In this document: positions 1 to 11,161 of the stretch, piece after piece
How the letters are laid out: each line of letters starts with the position of its first letter
How positions within the stretch are numbered: position 1 is the first letter of the stretch
NCBI RefSeq assembly: GCF_018873765.1
Contig: NC_057923.1
Coordinates: 20,679,913-20,743,912, forward strand
DNA length: 64,000 nt
Reading direction: 5' to 3'
Source of the DNA: Telopea speciosissima
Taxonomy: Eukaryota; Streptophyta; Magnoliopsida; Proteales; Proteaceae
The notes under the pieces: generated by a model
The model's input: the letters and a program-made list of their open reading frames with translations, nothing else
What the model was told of the DNA's origin: nothing
Databases searched by the model: none
Program-made: the position numbers and the translations under genes

Positions 1-121
1 CTCTGTGTACTTCTATCAGGGTGTTTAATGCATGAGTGGGTGTTAGGCATTTAAGCAATGGGGCGGATACTGATCTCTTATGTAGTTCCCCTTCCACTAG
101 AGTATATAGTGTTGGGCAACC

Positions 122-2990
122 TCAAACCTTGCATGCCTCGACCCTATCTTCTGGTAGAATGTCATCCTTCAGGTACACGACGATTGGATCAATCCAACTA
201 GGCTCTATTTCGATGGGTACGACCTCTTTAACTTGGTGGGAGGGTTCGGACAAGCTTTCAATGTACACCGAGCCATCCAGTTGGGCTAACGCCTCCGTTG
301 AGAGGCGTGAGAGCGCGTCAGCCTTTTCGTTCACGTTCCTTAGTATTCTCTGCACCTCAAACATCTCAAACTAATTGACCAGCGCTTTGGCCATGGCCAG
401 GTATGCCACCATGCGTTCATCTTTTGCCTCATAGTCCCCATTCATTTGATTCACGACCAACTGTGAATCAGCTCGAACTACCAGTCTTTTGACTTGGTTG
501 GCCTTGGCCATCCTAGGGCCTGCTATCAATGCCTCGTACTCAGCTTCATTGTTGGACGATGGGAACTTGAAGCGCAACATGAACTGAATTTTAAAACCTT
601 TAGGACTTGTCAAAATGAAGCATGCTCCATAGCCTTCTGAGTTGCTCGACCCGTCTACGAACATAGTCTAGGATGGTTCTGGATCAGTCCCTATCTTCGT
701 CTGGTCCTCTCGTTCTGGCTCGTTCTCTCCGTGGGTGCATTCAACGACAAAGTCTGCTAGGGCTTGGCCTTTTATGGCCATCCTGGGCTTGTACTCGATC
801 TGATACTCGCTCAGTTCCACTGCCCACGCGATCAGCCTTTCGGACACATCTGGCTTGTGGAGCACTTTCTTCAGTGGCTGATCGGTCATGATCGATATCG
901 GGTAGGCCTGGAAGTACGGCCTTAGCTTTCTTGCTGCCTTCACAAGAGCAAACGCGAGCTTTTCAATCTGGGGATAGCGAGTTTCAGCATCTAGCAGCAC
1001 GTGGCTGACATAATACATCGGTTTTTGTATCCCATCTTCTTCTCTTACCAAGGTCGCACTTACTGCTACCGACGATGTGGCTAAGTATATCAGCAGCTCC
1101 CCTTTGGGGACAGGTCATGCCAACAGGGGTGGATTGGCCAGATATATCTTCAAATCTTTGAACACATTTTGGCAGTCTTTGGTCCTTGAGAAGCCCTTGA
1201 CGTCCTTCAAGTTCTTCAGGGTCTTGAAGAATGGTAGGCACTTATCTCCAGACCGCGACACGAACCTTGCCAGTGCTGCTATTCTTCCATTCAATCTCTG
1301 CACCTCACGGATTATCCTAGGTGGGCTCATCTCTTGGATGGCCCGTATTTTGGTTGGGTTAGCCTTAATCCCCCTCTGGGACACCATGTACCCAAGGACC
1401 TTTCCCGAGCTTACGCCGAATGCGCACTTGGACGGGTTCAGCTTCATCAGGTGGGTGCGTAACATTTGGAACGCCTCATCGAGGTCAGCAAGATGATCTT
1501 CTACCTTTATACTCTTGACCAGCATATCGCCCACGTATACTTCCATGTTCCTGCCAATCCGCCCCTTAAAGATCTTGTTGACCATTCTTTGGTAGGTCAC
1601 CCCTGCATTTTTCAGGCCAAAAGGCACGACCAAATAGCAAAAATTTTCCTGGTCTGAACGGAATGCTATATATATCTCATCCCCCTCTTTCATCATGATC
1701 TGATTATATCCTGAGTACGCGTCCATGAAGCTCAACCTTTCGTGTCATACGGTCGCGTCTATCAGGAGGTCTATTCTGGAGAGTGGGTACTCGTCCTTGG
1801 GGCATGCCTTGTTGAGGTCTGTACAGTCCACACACATCATCCACTTCCCATTTGGCTTTGGTACCATCACTACGTTGGCTAGCCAGATGGGGAATTGTTC
1901 TTCTCTGATGAAGTCAGATGCTTTCAATTTCTCTATCTCTTCTTTCATTGTGGATTGTCGCTCTGGGGCGAAGGTTCTTCTCTTCTGCTGCACCGGCTTC
2001 TTGGTTAGATCTACGTGCAGGGCATGCTCTGTGATGTGGCATGAGATGCCTGGCATATCAGCCGCTGACCAGGCAAATACGTCCCTATTCCTTCGAAGGA
2101 ATGAGATGAGCTGGGGTCTTGGTCATCCAGCGCGACCTCCATGAGTTCTTCAACTGGCTCACCTCGTTGAAAGTGTTGATCGCCCTCGCAGTTATCTGTG
2201 ACTTCTATTGCAAAGGCCGTTCCTCTGCAGTTGCAAATGATCTGCTTCAAGAAAGCAACATGGCACTCTCGAGCTTTCTTCTACTCTGTCCTGCACTCCC
2301 CTGTGCCATTGGGGGTGGAGAACTTGAGTTTGAGGTGTTTGGTGGAGACCACGGCTCCCAGCTCGTTCAAACTTGGCCTACCAAGGATGACGTTGTAGGC
2401 AGTCATGACCCGAACTACCATAAAGTTTACCTTTATGGTTTTTTGATAGGGGGCGGTCCCCACTGTCATCAGGAGCTCTACCAACTCCTCAATCGGGGTA
2501 GGCTCTCCTGAGAACCCATACAGTGGCGCGGCCTCAGGCTTCAGCATGCCTGGTTAGAACCCAAATTGCAAGTAGGCATCATACGACAGCATGTCCACTG
2601 ATGCCCCCGTATCCACTAAAATTCTGTGAATGGGCCCGGTTGGCTATAACTGCCTGAACCACGATAGCATCGTCGTGTGGCCAGCTTAGCCCCTCCATGT
2701 CTTCGTCTGAGAACGTAATCATGGGCTCGGTCAGTGCTCTTTTCTCGGGCATCTCGGCCACCTCCACAAACTGCACCCTAGCCTTAGCCTTGCGTGACGA
2801 TTCCTATCCTGGTCCTCCCAGGATGGTGAGGATGGCAGGTGCAGTGGAGGTGTTTGCTTCATTATCAGTCCTCCTGACCTCCCTGCGGTCGTCTCATCGC
2901 TCTTCTTGGCAATCTCGATCATCTCCATCTCTTCGGCGGTCATCCCTCTTTGGGTCGCCCCTTGTAACTTTGCGACCTCTTGAGTTATCT
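122..2990 (-). mobile_element. pol part of the Tat-lineage element: protease, RT, RNase H, second RNase H
   Basis: Fossil pol region, read right to left. Protease-like sequence lies near 2280-2900 (AYNVILGRPSLNELGA). Reverse transcriptase lies near 1115-2060 (NGKWMMCVDCTDLNKACPKD, MDAYSGYNQI, YLVVPFGLKNAG). The standard RNase H is near 670-1050 (YYVSHVL, IMTDQPLK). A separate archaeal-type RNase H is near 122-664. Two RNase H domains are a known feature of the Tat lineage. The region is broken and lacks the integrase in this window. Confidence 0.87.
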
Positions 2991-3007
2991 CTCCCATCTT
3001 CCTTGAC

Positions 3008-4801
3008 TTAGCGCCTCGGTTGGCCTTTTTGGATCACATCCTCTATCTCTCTCGTCAGTTGCCTGTAGTCCTTAGTGTCATGGCCCACATCGTTGTGAAA
3101 CTTGCAGTATTTCATTTTGTTCCTATCTTTAGGCTTAGAGAACATTGGCCTGGGCCACTGTAGCAGATCTCGATTGTACACCTCCATCAGGATCTTAGTC
3201 CTGCTGGTATTGAGTGGTGTATAATCTGGACTCTGGTCTCGGTCTGAATACCGATCTAACCTCGGCCTCTTTGTGTCCTTCTTTTCCTCTTTCTCGTTCG
3301 CCCTCTTCTTCTCTGGAGCCTTAGGATCTACCGCTTTTTGTGCCTTCATAATGTCGAACATATTGGCATACTGGTAGAAGCGATCCAGCAATTGGGGCAT
3401 GGGGGTGACGGGTTCAAGGGCGAGCAACTTCACCAAATCATGGTTGGTCACCCCGTTGTGCAGGGCGTTGAAGGACATGGCATCGTTCCAGGTCCTTGAT
3501 CTCCAGGGCCTCCCCGTTAAAGCGCATGATGTAGTCTGTTATAGACTCATCAGGTCACTGCTTTACTGCCAACAAGTTGGTTGCGCCGTCTTCTTTTGTT
3601 TGACGCTACTCTGGAAGCGGTTCACAAATGCCTTGGCCAACTCGGTGAAGCTTTTGATAGAGTTGGGCTTCAGCCTGGCGAACCAGAGTGTTGTTGGTCC
3701 TTTTAAGGAGGTCGGGAAGGAGCGGCACGATACGACATCTGACCTGTTGTACACTGTCATTATGGCATTGAAGTAGCTGATGTGATCATTGGGGTCGCCC
3801 TTCTCATCATAAGCTTCAAAAGTGGGAGGTTTAAAGCCTCGGGGGAGGTCAGCCCTCATAATCTCGATCGTGAAGGGATATTGGCAGGGCCTGAAACTCT
3901 CCTCAGGGGAACTGCCCTTTTCTAGGGCCTCCAACTTAGTGTTTGTTTCTCTGAGCTTACGGTCAAGCTCACTCTCAACATCCTGATTGACCACGGGGTC
4001 AGCGCGTGCGCGACGCTCGTTCAGCTCGTCCCGTTGATCATGTTTGGGCGATCTCTGCTGGTTAACTCGCTCAGTACTAGCGTCTGAGGCTTTAGAGCGA
4101 CTTCGATCAGTTCTGCCATGGGTCCCCTGGTTGGTGGATACTGACTACGCCACTACACGAGAAGGATTGCTCCTCGTGGGCAGGTTTTCGGTGCGAACAA
4201 TCACCGATGGGGGTAAGTTCCTTCGAGATGGGTGTGATGACCTAGCCTTGCTCCCAGTCGAGTGTGCGTCTTCTCTGGCAGGCCTCGGGTTCTCTCGCGC
4301 TAGCCTGGGGAGTACTGGCGTTGGGGGCAGGACTGGTGCTGGAGGTAAGGTTGCTGCTGCGGTGGCTGTTAGGTTGGTCGCTCGCAAAGCCTGCAACTCC
4401 TTGACTACCTCTTTGAGGAACTCATTTTGTTGGAGGACTTGCTGCTGCAGATCCTGGATCTGACCCACAGAGGCCGGCGCGGCTAGATTCATGGTCGTCA
4501 GGATGAATCCCTCCGACAATGGAGGTGGGGGCGGCAATTCCCTTGGGCCTAGGTTGGTTTGCCCCACTTCAGGAACTGCGCTGGGTCCAGGCGCTCTTGT
4601 TGTCGCCGGTTAGGACTCTCCCAGGCCTACTGCCACCGCCGATAATTGAAATTCGGTTGATGACGCAATCGTTCTTCGCAGGGTCTGCTTTCCAGCCTGC
4701 CCTCTTCCACGAGTGTTTCTTGCCACCCGCCATACTACTGGGTTTTCCACGGCTTGTGGAACTTCAATGTTGGTGGGAACCATGTTATGTTCGCCCGCCA
4801 T
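3008..4801 (-). mobile_element. gag part of the Tat-lineage element
   Basis: Fossil gag region. It begins with a start at 4801 (MAGEHNMVPTN), passes through a proline-rich stretch with a heptad-like, glutamine-rich helix near 4400-4450, then the retrotransposon gag core near 3570-3900 (FEAYDEKGDPNDHISYF, TLWFARLKPNSI). It ends in a charged stretch with a zinc-knuckle-like CKFHNDVGHDT motif near 3060-3110. The order and motifs match Tat-type gag proteins, which package the element RNA. The copy is broken. Confidence 0.85.
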
Positions 4802-4828
4802 GGTCTTTGATTGATTGACTGGTAGAGG

Positions 4829-5390
4829 TAGGGCTGCAAGTTTGGCCCTGTCGGCCTGAACCCGCCCTGAGCCCGAACAGGGCCTGGGCTGAGATTTCTG
4901 GCCCTGAGGGTGGGTTAGGGCTAGAAATTCCTATCCCTGAGTCAGGGTAGGGTCGGGTCGGGTCAAGGTTGAGACTTCGGGCTCAGCCCGACCCTAATTT
5001 TGACCCTGATTTTTTACCTTGATTTTGGCACTGAAGAAATTTCTTTATTTATAAAAAAATAGAAGCTATTACTAATATATAGTTTGTATTGTGGAAAAAC
5101 CAATTGCTACCAAAAGGTCTTGGGTTCAAGTCTCCTCTCTCACATCTTCTCTAGACTTGTTATTTTAATTTAATAATTTTTGCAGGGCCAGGGCCATTAG
5201 GCCAAGCCCGACCCAATTAGGGCCAATCAGGGTGGGCCTGGGCTGGGCTTGGCTCGTCAGGGTCAGGGTTAGGGTCAAGGTATTAAGGCGCTGAATCAGG
5301 GTCAGGGCGGGCCTAGGCCCAGCTAAGGGGACTCAGGGTTGGGCTAGAGTTTTAAAAAGCCCGGCCCAACCCGACCCTGTTGCAGCCCTA
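4829..5390. mobile_element. non-autonomous hAT-type element nested in the retrotransposon leader
   Basis: The 562-bp element starts with TAGGGCTGCAA and ends with its reverse complement TTGCAGCCCTA. It is flanked by a perfect 8-bp direct duplication, GGTAGAGG, at 4821-4828 and 5391-5398. An 8-bp target duplication plus a TAGGG-type terminal repeat is the signature of the hAT superfamily. The body is full of GGGTC/GACCC-type words (for example CAGGGTCAGGG) around an AT-rich core, and codes for nothing recognisable. A tRNA-promoter-like GGGTTCAAGTC at about 5121 hints at an older SINE piece inside. Related copies lie at 17878-18406 and 28774-29220. Confidence 0.9.
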
Positions 5391-5414
5391 GGTAGAGGGT
5401 TTTAATGGCTTGTG

Positions 5415-5438
5415 ATTGTCGTTCCCACAGACAGTGCC
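5415..5438 (-). other. primer binding site of the Tat-lineage element
   Basis: On the reverse strand this reads TGGCACTGTCTGTGGGAACG, close to the primer site that commonly follows the 5' LTR of plant Tat-type elements (TGGCGCCGTCTGTGGGAA). It lies directly inside the presumed LTR edge at 5446. It fixes the orientation of the element and the position of its leader. Confidence 0.7.
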
Positions 5439-5445
5439 AATCTAT

Positions 5446-6200
5446 TGCATCAAGAAACTCGCCAGAGCGTGCTATGCCTACAAGATGAGATTAGCAGAGA
5501 GTACCGACGACGCAACAGATAATCCAAGTTGAATTCAGATGATCGTAATGAGTGTTACCTCCTTTACTTAAGGTGGGCGATGGACAGAATCCTGCCCTAA
5601 TAGGAAAGCTAGATCCTCGGAGTGGAGTGAGAATGTTTAGGAGAGATGTGGGGATAACGTTTATCCATAACTTCCCACGTGCCTGATTTGGCACAATGTG
5701 GGCGAGAATCTCGGGCCATGGTAGCTCATGGCAAGCCATAAGGCGTTTGTACAAAGTATGGAGGTCGCCCCTCCTGCTGGCTGGGACCAGGTTGTTGTCA
5801 TTTGGACAATGGCGCAACGAGCTAGCACTGTGGCATCGCGCCCTGCGGTGCATGTTGCTCATTGGCCTCGTTCAGAACGAGGTCGTTGGCTCGCGCCTAA
5901 ACACGCGTGGCTTTAGCTCGCTCTCCACGCACTTATCAACTCGTTCCCGCGGTGGCAGGTTCCTTGACCCATCAGAAACCATATCCCTCGTTGTGCGGTA
6001 ATATGGAAACTCCTAACATTAATGGACCCCTACTGACTAGGGAAGCACTTTCCCAAGAGAACTCTGCAACAAGATCTCCTACCAAGAATAGAAAACTGAC
6101 TAGTACGGGACTCTCCATCACTGCCTCTACCTACAGTCCACATTTATATACTCAGGTATAGATCACAATGATCATCTATAATTCTAGTAATCTATCTACT
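5446..6200 (-). repeat. 5' LTR of the Tat-lineage element
   Basis: The LTR lies just outside the primer site. Its inner edge is taken at the TG at 5446, forward strand. A reverse-strand TATA-like stretch (TATATAAATG, 6141-6150) fits the LTR promoter. The outer edge is not clear, and very little U3 seems to be left before the unrelated peroxiredoxin-like fragment begins near 6207. No second LTR is available for comparison. Confidence 0.55.
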
Positions 6201-6206
6201 GCTATC

Positions 6207-6412
6207 CAGAGAAAAGCTTTTCAGTTTGACTCTCATCGAAGCTCTCTCTCCGGTCGCCACTGCTACTGTAGGACTAAAGGATCTTTGCTTTTCCGGTTGG
6301 CTCCAACCTTAACCTCAAATCCATTGTTTGCATAAAAAAGAATGACACCCATTGCTGTCGATGATGTCATCCTCGATGAAACCCTGGCCTGCTTCGAGAG
6401 TCAAACTGAAAA
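6207..6412 (+). pseudogene. type II peroxiredoxin 5' UTR plus first-exon fragment
   Basis: This stretch matches the reverse strand of the peroxiredoxin locus at about 20400-20600. The match starts in the 5' UTR (shared words CTCATCGAAGCTC, ACTAAAGGATCTTTG, CTCAAATCCATTG) and runs through the ATG at 6342 into codons reading MTPIAVDDVILDETLACFE, against MAPIAVGDVIPDGTLAYFD in the intact gene. Similarity is lost after about 6412, well before the peroxidatic cysteine, so no enzyme can be made. Because the untranslated leader is included, this is a copy of a transcript start or a genomic fragment. It lies in opposite orientation to the intact gene, 13 kb away, against the edge of the retrotransposon LTR. 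Confidence 0.85.
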
Positions 6413-6424
6413 GTTCCATGCGTG

Positions 6425-6560
6425 GGACGTAGGGGCCACACCTAGACACAGTGCGGGTGGAATGACTGCCCCGCCCCATGAATGGTGGAAATATCGCCCC
6501 CAATGTGCCAACGCACTTTCATTGCCTGTCGTTCGCTCATGGCCCCCGCGTTCTCATGCA
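6425..6560 (+). repeat. dispersed repeat shared with 10240-10390
   Basis: The words GGCCACACCTAGACACAGTG, GCCCATGAATGGTGG and TCATTGCCTGTCGTTCG here recur in slightly changed form at 10240-10390 (GGCCACGCCTAGACATAGTG and onward). Both are short and non-coding. No clear terminal repeats were found. They are probably decayed copies of one small transposon; a looser relative may lie near 47960-48120. Confidence 0.55.
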
Positions 6561-6880
6561 AAGAACGGTCCCCCATATCGTTATTATCTTAACCAGGTAG
6601 TGATGATATGCCAAGCTTTCAGTTTTGATCTTTACCCTATAATTTCTCAAACTCTCTTATTGAGGACCCCCCCAATGTAAACTTCCACATCTCTTTCTTC
6701 ATTGATACTTTAACATCCTAAATTACCTCTTACAACTAGTCCATCGTTTTGAGCTCCACCTCCTGCTGCGATCTTCCCTTGGTGACCTCCCGTTGCATCC
6801 TCTCTTGTAGCATGTAGAGAAAGGCAGATAGAGAAGAAAGAAGCGGTTAAAGTTCATTGTTTGGCAGATACAGAAAGACC

Positions 6881-6917
<37 letters not shown>

Positions 6918-7099
6918 GTTAGCCAAGGTGACGGGATAATGGGGAAACGAGGCAGAGTTTGTGACTGGTGACTGGTTTGAGGGTGATTTAGGGATTTTAA
7001 AGTACCAGGAGACCAAGAGCGTAGAAGTTTACTTTCTGTGGAAAATCAGAAAAGGAGTTTGAGTAATTATAGGGTACATGTAAGAGACTATTAGAAAAA

Positions 7100-7215
7100 A
7101 AATATTATTATTATTATTTTTAGATAGATACATATTCCATGGGAGGGAGGGAGAGAATATGAGAACCAAGAAGCTTGAATCCAATACCTCCTATTAGGCG
7201 GGCTACAAATTATTG
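7100..7215 (-). mobile_element. SINE-like remnant
   Basis: Similar to 52205-52345: both share a T-rich start, GATAGGTA/GATAGATA, a GGGAGGGAGGGA-type word, and on the reverse strand a Pol III B-box-like GGATTCAAGCT (GGGTTCAAGCC in the other copy). This is the arrangement of tRNA-derived plant SINEs. The A box is not clear, so the call is tentative. Confidence 0.45.
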
Positions 7216-7384
7216 TCTCATACAAATGTTTTCATTCACTATTTTGGGAGGAGGATCTACACACTAGTAGCTTGGAAAGAAATCCCCAAATGAATAAGGG
7301 GCGACGACAATTCTTCTGATAAAGAGAAAGGAGGAAAGAGAAATATCAATTTGAGAGAGTGTAAACTTAACCGGGCAATTAAAA

Positions 7385-7530
7385 TATTTTGAATAAAGTT
7401 TTCCTCCACCCATAGAAGACCGTTCCCCATAACCTTGGAGCTCACAAACCCCTCCTAGAGTTTTTATACGTTCCAAAATACTCTCCCAATATCCATTACC
7501 ACCCTAATGTGGGTGGAGGGAATCAAGGTC
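7385..7530 (+). mobile_element. MITE copy, TTTTCCTCCACCCA family
   Basis: It begins with AAAGTTTTCCTCCACCCATAG and continues with words shared with 28010-28197 (CACAAACCCCTC, GTTCCAAAATA, GTGGGTGGA). The family has inverted ends built on CTCCACCCA. This copy is worn and its right end is only partly preserved. Other members are at 28010, 34600 and 48456. Confidence 0.6.
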
Positions 7531-7945
7531 CAAATAATTTTCCAATTTTTTATTTATTTTTTGGCATAAGGTCAGTGCACCATGCATGGTCAAGCACTGA
7601 CCTTGGTTAGTGGACAAGAGGGGGTCCCCTATTTGACGCATCATCACCCACCCTGCATAATGTGAAAACCTTCACCTTCTTTTTTAAACCAAGTTTTACT
7701 TTCCCCTCACTTTCTTTTACTTTGCATATCGAGTCGTGGCTTTGAAAAAACACTGTGAATGGTTGAAACATAAGAGGGGATGGAAGTTTAAATATTAAAG
7801 GGAGACCTTCTCACCCACCTAACCCTTGATTTGACCAAAGTTGCGGATGATTTGAAGCAGAAGAACAAGGGTCGCGCATGTACAAATATGGCCGCTTTGG
7901 GAAATTAGTTCGTCACATTACCTCATCGGGTGGGTGAAGTAGACG

Positions 7946-8783
7946 ATGGGAAACGAAGCAATCTTCGTGGAAGAAGCGAAGAAATGGCTTCAAGAGCTCG
8001 GGCGGAGACGCTTCAACCAAGATATCCAATACATATCGCTTCAAGGTCTCCAGATCGTACAGGCCCAGAGGGATTCGATACTCTTCAATCAAATCCTTCA
8101 CAAAGAATTAGCTGTAAAATCTGATATCATGTCTCATCACCCTTTCTTTTCTACTTTTCTCTTTTAATCGTCTTCTTCACTCCCTGTATCCTTCGTACCT
8201 TAAATTCCCTTATTATTCTTTTTTGTGGGTCTGAACTTTTGTTATATATATTTGTGAGTAGTGTGTTTTGAGGGGTTTCAAAATCTGTGCAGGATAGAAG
8301 AGGGAATTGTCATGTGGGAGCCATAGCTTCCATAATCGATGCAGTTGGGGCGACAGCTATAGCGACTTACACAGGGGACCTCAAAGTCTCTGTTGATTTC
8401 AACATTTCCTACTTCTCAACGGTTAAGATCGAGGTTTCTTCTTCCTCCGTTTCAATTCCCAATTGCTCTTCAGCTTATTCTTACCAATTTGAATTCCATA
8501 GAACAGTCAGTGGTGCCCAATTGATTTTTATGCGTACGGTGTGGCTAGAATTTAGATCAAAACCCATAACCCAATCATCTAGTCGGACACTAAGCAAATC
8601 TCTGTGCAACTGCAGGAAGAGGTGGAGATTGAAGCTAAGGTGGTAGCACACACAGGAAAACTTTCATTGACGACAGTGGAGTTTAGGAGGAAGAAGGATG
8701 GAGTGGTGGTTGCTTTGGGTAAGCAATGGATGTCTCAAATCAACGCCATTCCAGGTCTTCAATCTCTCCGAACTAGGCTTTGA
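7946..8783 (+). CDS. ACOT13-like hotdog-fold acyl-CoA thioesterase, copy A
   Basis: Three exons: 7946-8113, 8293-8433 and 8616-8783. Introns are GT-AG and both fall between codons. The product is 158 residues, usual for small plant thioesterases of the 4HBT/PaaI (ACOT13-like) family, which hydrolyse acyl-CoA thioesters. Exon 2 holds the family core GNCHVGAIASIIDAVGA, matching the plant form of the HGG...D motif; the aspartate in IID fits the catalytic acid. Exon 3 supplies the hotdog strands (KLSLTTVEFRRKKD). No transit peptide is apparent. The ATG was chosen because copy B has the equivalent start and the same NEAI...EEAKKW opening. Its neighbour at 11593-12357 is a tandem paralogue. Physiological substrate unknown. 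Confidence 0.88.
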
Positions 8784-9689
8784 TTTCGACCCAAATTCAA
8801 CTTCAAATGGACAGAGTCAATTTCTTTTTGCTTCAAATTTCTTCTTTTGTTCTCCGAAATGTTCTACTTAAGATTTTTCATCCCACCCCAAATCCATCAT
8901 TGAGAATATGCAGTTCAGATCAGAATGGGCCACAACAGAAATTTCCAATTGTGAGTTTACTGTTTTTAGTTTTAAGTTATATGTATTTTTTCATTTTATT
9001 TTCCAATATACTAACCTTTGTTTTGTAGTCAAACGTTTTGGGTATGTGCCCATCTCCAACATTTAATTAAAAATATTATTTTAGATAGTTTTGATCAAGT
9101 AAATAAGGTGATGGATTTAATCGGGTAGACTAAGGTATCTAACACCTTCCTTGGTCTGCAACTTAACTTTAACTTACAATTTAGTTTGATTGGCTTTCAT
9201 TGTAGCCGTCATGGAATCATGTTTTTATTTTGTACATCCTAGGCCCTAAATCTAGGTAGCGATTCCTCACACCCATTCCCTATCTTTGCTCAAGAGAAGA
9301 GGATGCTTCTTTAAGTGATCCAACTTGCAATTAATAGACTTCCCCCTATCCCCCTTCTCTTCAATGCCTCAATCAAACGGCAATGGGAAGGAAGCCTTAC
9401 AATATTGGAGCCGATGATGACAATATCTTCATCTCCGGCCCCGTACTTCCTCCTTCTGAACAAGTGTAGGAGGAAGGTGCAGTGCTTTGCGAATGGCACT
9501 GGTGAAGTTTTGAAAAGTTTGACTTGTTGCCTTTTATCTTCAATTTAGATCTCAATTGTGTTGATCCTTCTAAAACTTTAAGAATTGAGAAGCACTTCGT
9601 TTTTACTTCTCAATTTAGATCATTCATCATAATTATTTTTGAATACCCCTTTTGAAACAGAGAAAGGGTTTGTGGCAAGAGATCGTGCT

Positions 9690-9950
9690 ACAAGCATGGT
9701 TTTAAGAATCGGGAATCGGATCTGAATCGGTTGACACCAATCCCAATTTCCACTGTATGTTCCTAATCATTGCTTTCTGAATTGGAATCGGATTGGCTGA
9801 TTCTTAGTCATTTTCTTTTTAAATCATCTTCAATCGGACCAATTCCCGATTCCTAAACCGATTCATTTTTCACCATAAAATAGCTTAAATTGCCAATTCC
9901 TGAACCGATTCAGGCTGATTCTGATTCGATTCAGATCAGAATCCTCTCTG
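9690..9950. repeat. AATCGG-rich degenerate dispersed repeat
   Basis: The stretch opens with GGTTTTAAGAATCGGGAATC and contains many direct and inverted copies of GAATCGG / CCGATTC, so much of it can fold on itself. This composition is common in worn plant DNA-transposon remnants. No intact ends or target duplication were seen. Confidence 0.45.
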
Positions 9951-10239
9951 ACCGGTTTCGCTCCCAATTCCGAGTTATAGTACAGGGAGGGAAAGAAATT
10001 CTGGGTAGAAGTTTTAAAGGGAAAGCAGAAATGAAATTCTGCGTAGAAGAATTTGAGTAATCATACATAGGAACTGAAAGAAAATTATCCCTCACAAAAG
10101 TTCTCTCTCTATTTTGAGAAAAGGACATTCTACACTGCTAGAATGGGAAGGAATCCCAAACAGACCAAAGGTGGTTGGGGATGATGGCACAGGAGAATAT
10201 AGAGGAAAGAGAATACTGATAGTTTAAAGGGAAAAGGTT

Positions 10240-10390
10240 CTCTTGGGGGAGGCCACGCCTAGACATAGTGGGGGCGCAATGATCGCCCACCCCCCATGAA
10301 AGGTAGAAATCCTAACCCCAGATGCCAGCATGTGTGTTCTCATTGACTGTGTCTCTTTCGTTCCCCCCACAAAGATCGCTCCTCCTAGTT
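10240..10390 (+). repeat. second copy of the 6425-6560 repeat
   Basis: Shares GGCCACGCCTAGACATAGTG, CCCCATGAAAGGTAGAAAT and CTCATTGACTGTGTC with the copy at 6425-6560, in the same orientation. Non-coding; boundaries approximate. Confidence 0.55.
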
Positions 10391-10436
10391 TAAAATAATT
10401 AAAAATTGATGTGACCGGATGCAGCATTGCTAAAAT

Positions 10437-10540
10437 GCTGCCTAGTGCAGTTGGTGAGCTATGGTGCGCTTCATGCCCATTCTCAGTAGGAGGTCTCGAG
10501 TTCGAGTCTCCTGGATGGTACCTTCCTCCCCCCCCCCCCC
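10437..10540 (+). mobile_element. tRNA-derived SINE candidate
   Basis: It has an A-box-like TAGTGCAGTTGG (10443-10454) and a B-box-like GAGTTCGAGTC (10498-10508) about 55 bases apart, the spacing of an internal Pol III promoter. A homopolymer C run and TT follow. This fits the tRNA-like head of a plant SINE; the body and tail are too worn to define. Confidence 0.5.
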
Positions 10541-11161
10541 TTAAAAAAGGAAAGAGCAAAGTACATGTACCCCCTGGTGTTTGAAACAATAACAAAACAC
10601 CCCCTAGTTTCACCTTTTACTTGCACCCCCTGGATTATTGGGAGGTTTATAGATAAGCCCTTATAGTCAAATTTAAACCGTGAGTTGTAGTTAAACTTTT
10701 GAAAAACCCTATATTACCCTTCAATTTTTCCCATAGACCATTTCACCCTTATGAGACATAAGGGTAGCCCAAACCCATCTTCCCCAAATAAGCCGTTATA
10801 GTCATGTTTAAACCCATCTTTCGTTTGTCTCCTTGGTTTTTGGATGAAATGATGGTGGAGGTGTTTTTGGTTTGTCGGAGTTTGAGGCATATGCCGCAGA
10901 TCCAGTGGTTTTGAGGTCTTAAATTCGCTTTCCTTCTAAATTTCTCTGTATTTATTATTTTCAGCTGGAAATTGTATTTAAATAATTCTTTCGTATGATG
11001 AATTGTTGTTGATTTGGATTTTTCGGTTTGATAAATGAGTATTATTGTGGAATTTAATGTGGATCTGGACTGATCCAAGGTTGTTGAGCTGGTTTATGGT
11101 ACTGAATCTTTTGTTTCTTTCTTAAAAACTTATGTTGTGGAGGTAAATGAACTATTTGTTT

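Larger units (their letters stand above)
1..6206 (-). mobile_element. Ty3/gypsy LTR retrotransposon, Tat lineage, 5' part, broken
   Basis: Read on the reverse strand, this is the 5' half of a plant Ty3/gypsy element: LTR, primer site, leader, gag, protease, reverse transcriptase, RNase H and a second RNase H, in that order from right to left. The integrase and 3' LTR would lie before base 1. The second RNase H (VDGSSNSEGYGA and NNEAEYEALIAG near 540-660) is the archaeal-type domain known from the Tat/Retand group, which fixes the lineage. The element is broken, with several interruptions of its reading frames. Only one LTR is in view, so age cannot be judged from LTR divergence. The outer edge of the LTR is uncertain; it must end before the peroxiredoxin-derived fragment that starts near 6207. 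Confidence 0.88.
6560..7945. other. intergenic stretch upstream of the first thioesterase gene
   Basis: No convincing gene. It holds a GA microsatellite (6890-6914), a SINE-like remnant (about 7100-7215), a MITE copy (about 7385-7530) and a small hairpin at 7567-7607 (AGGTCAGTGC pairing with GCACTGACCT). Confidence 0.6.
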
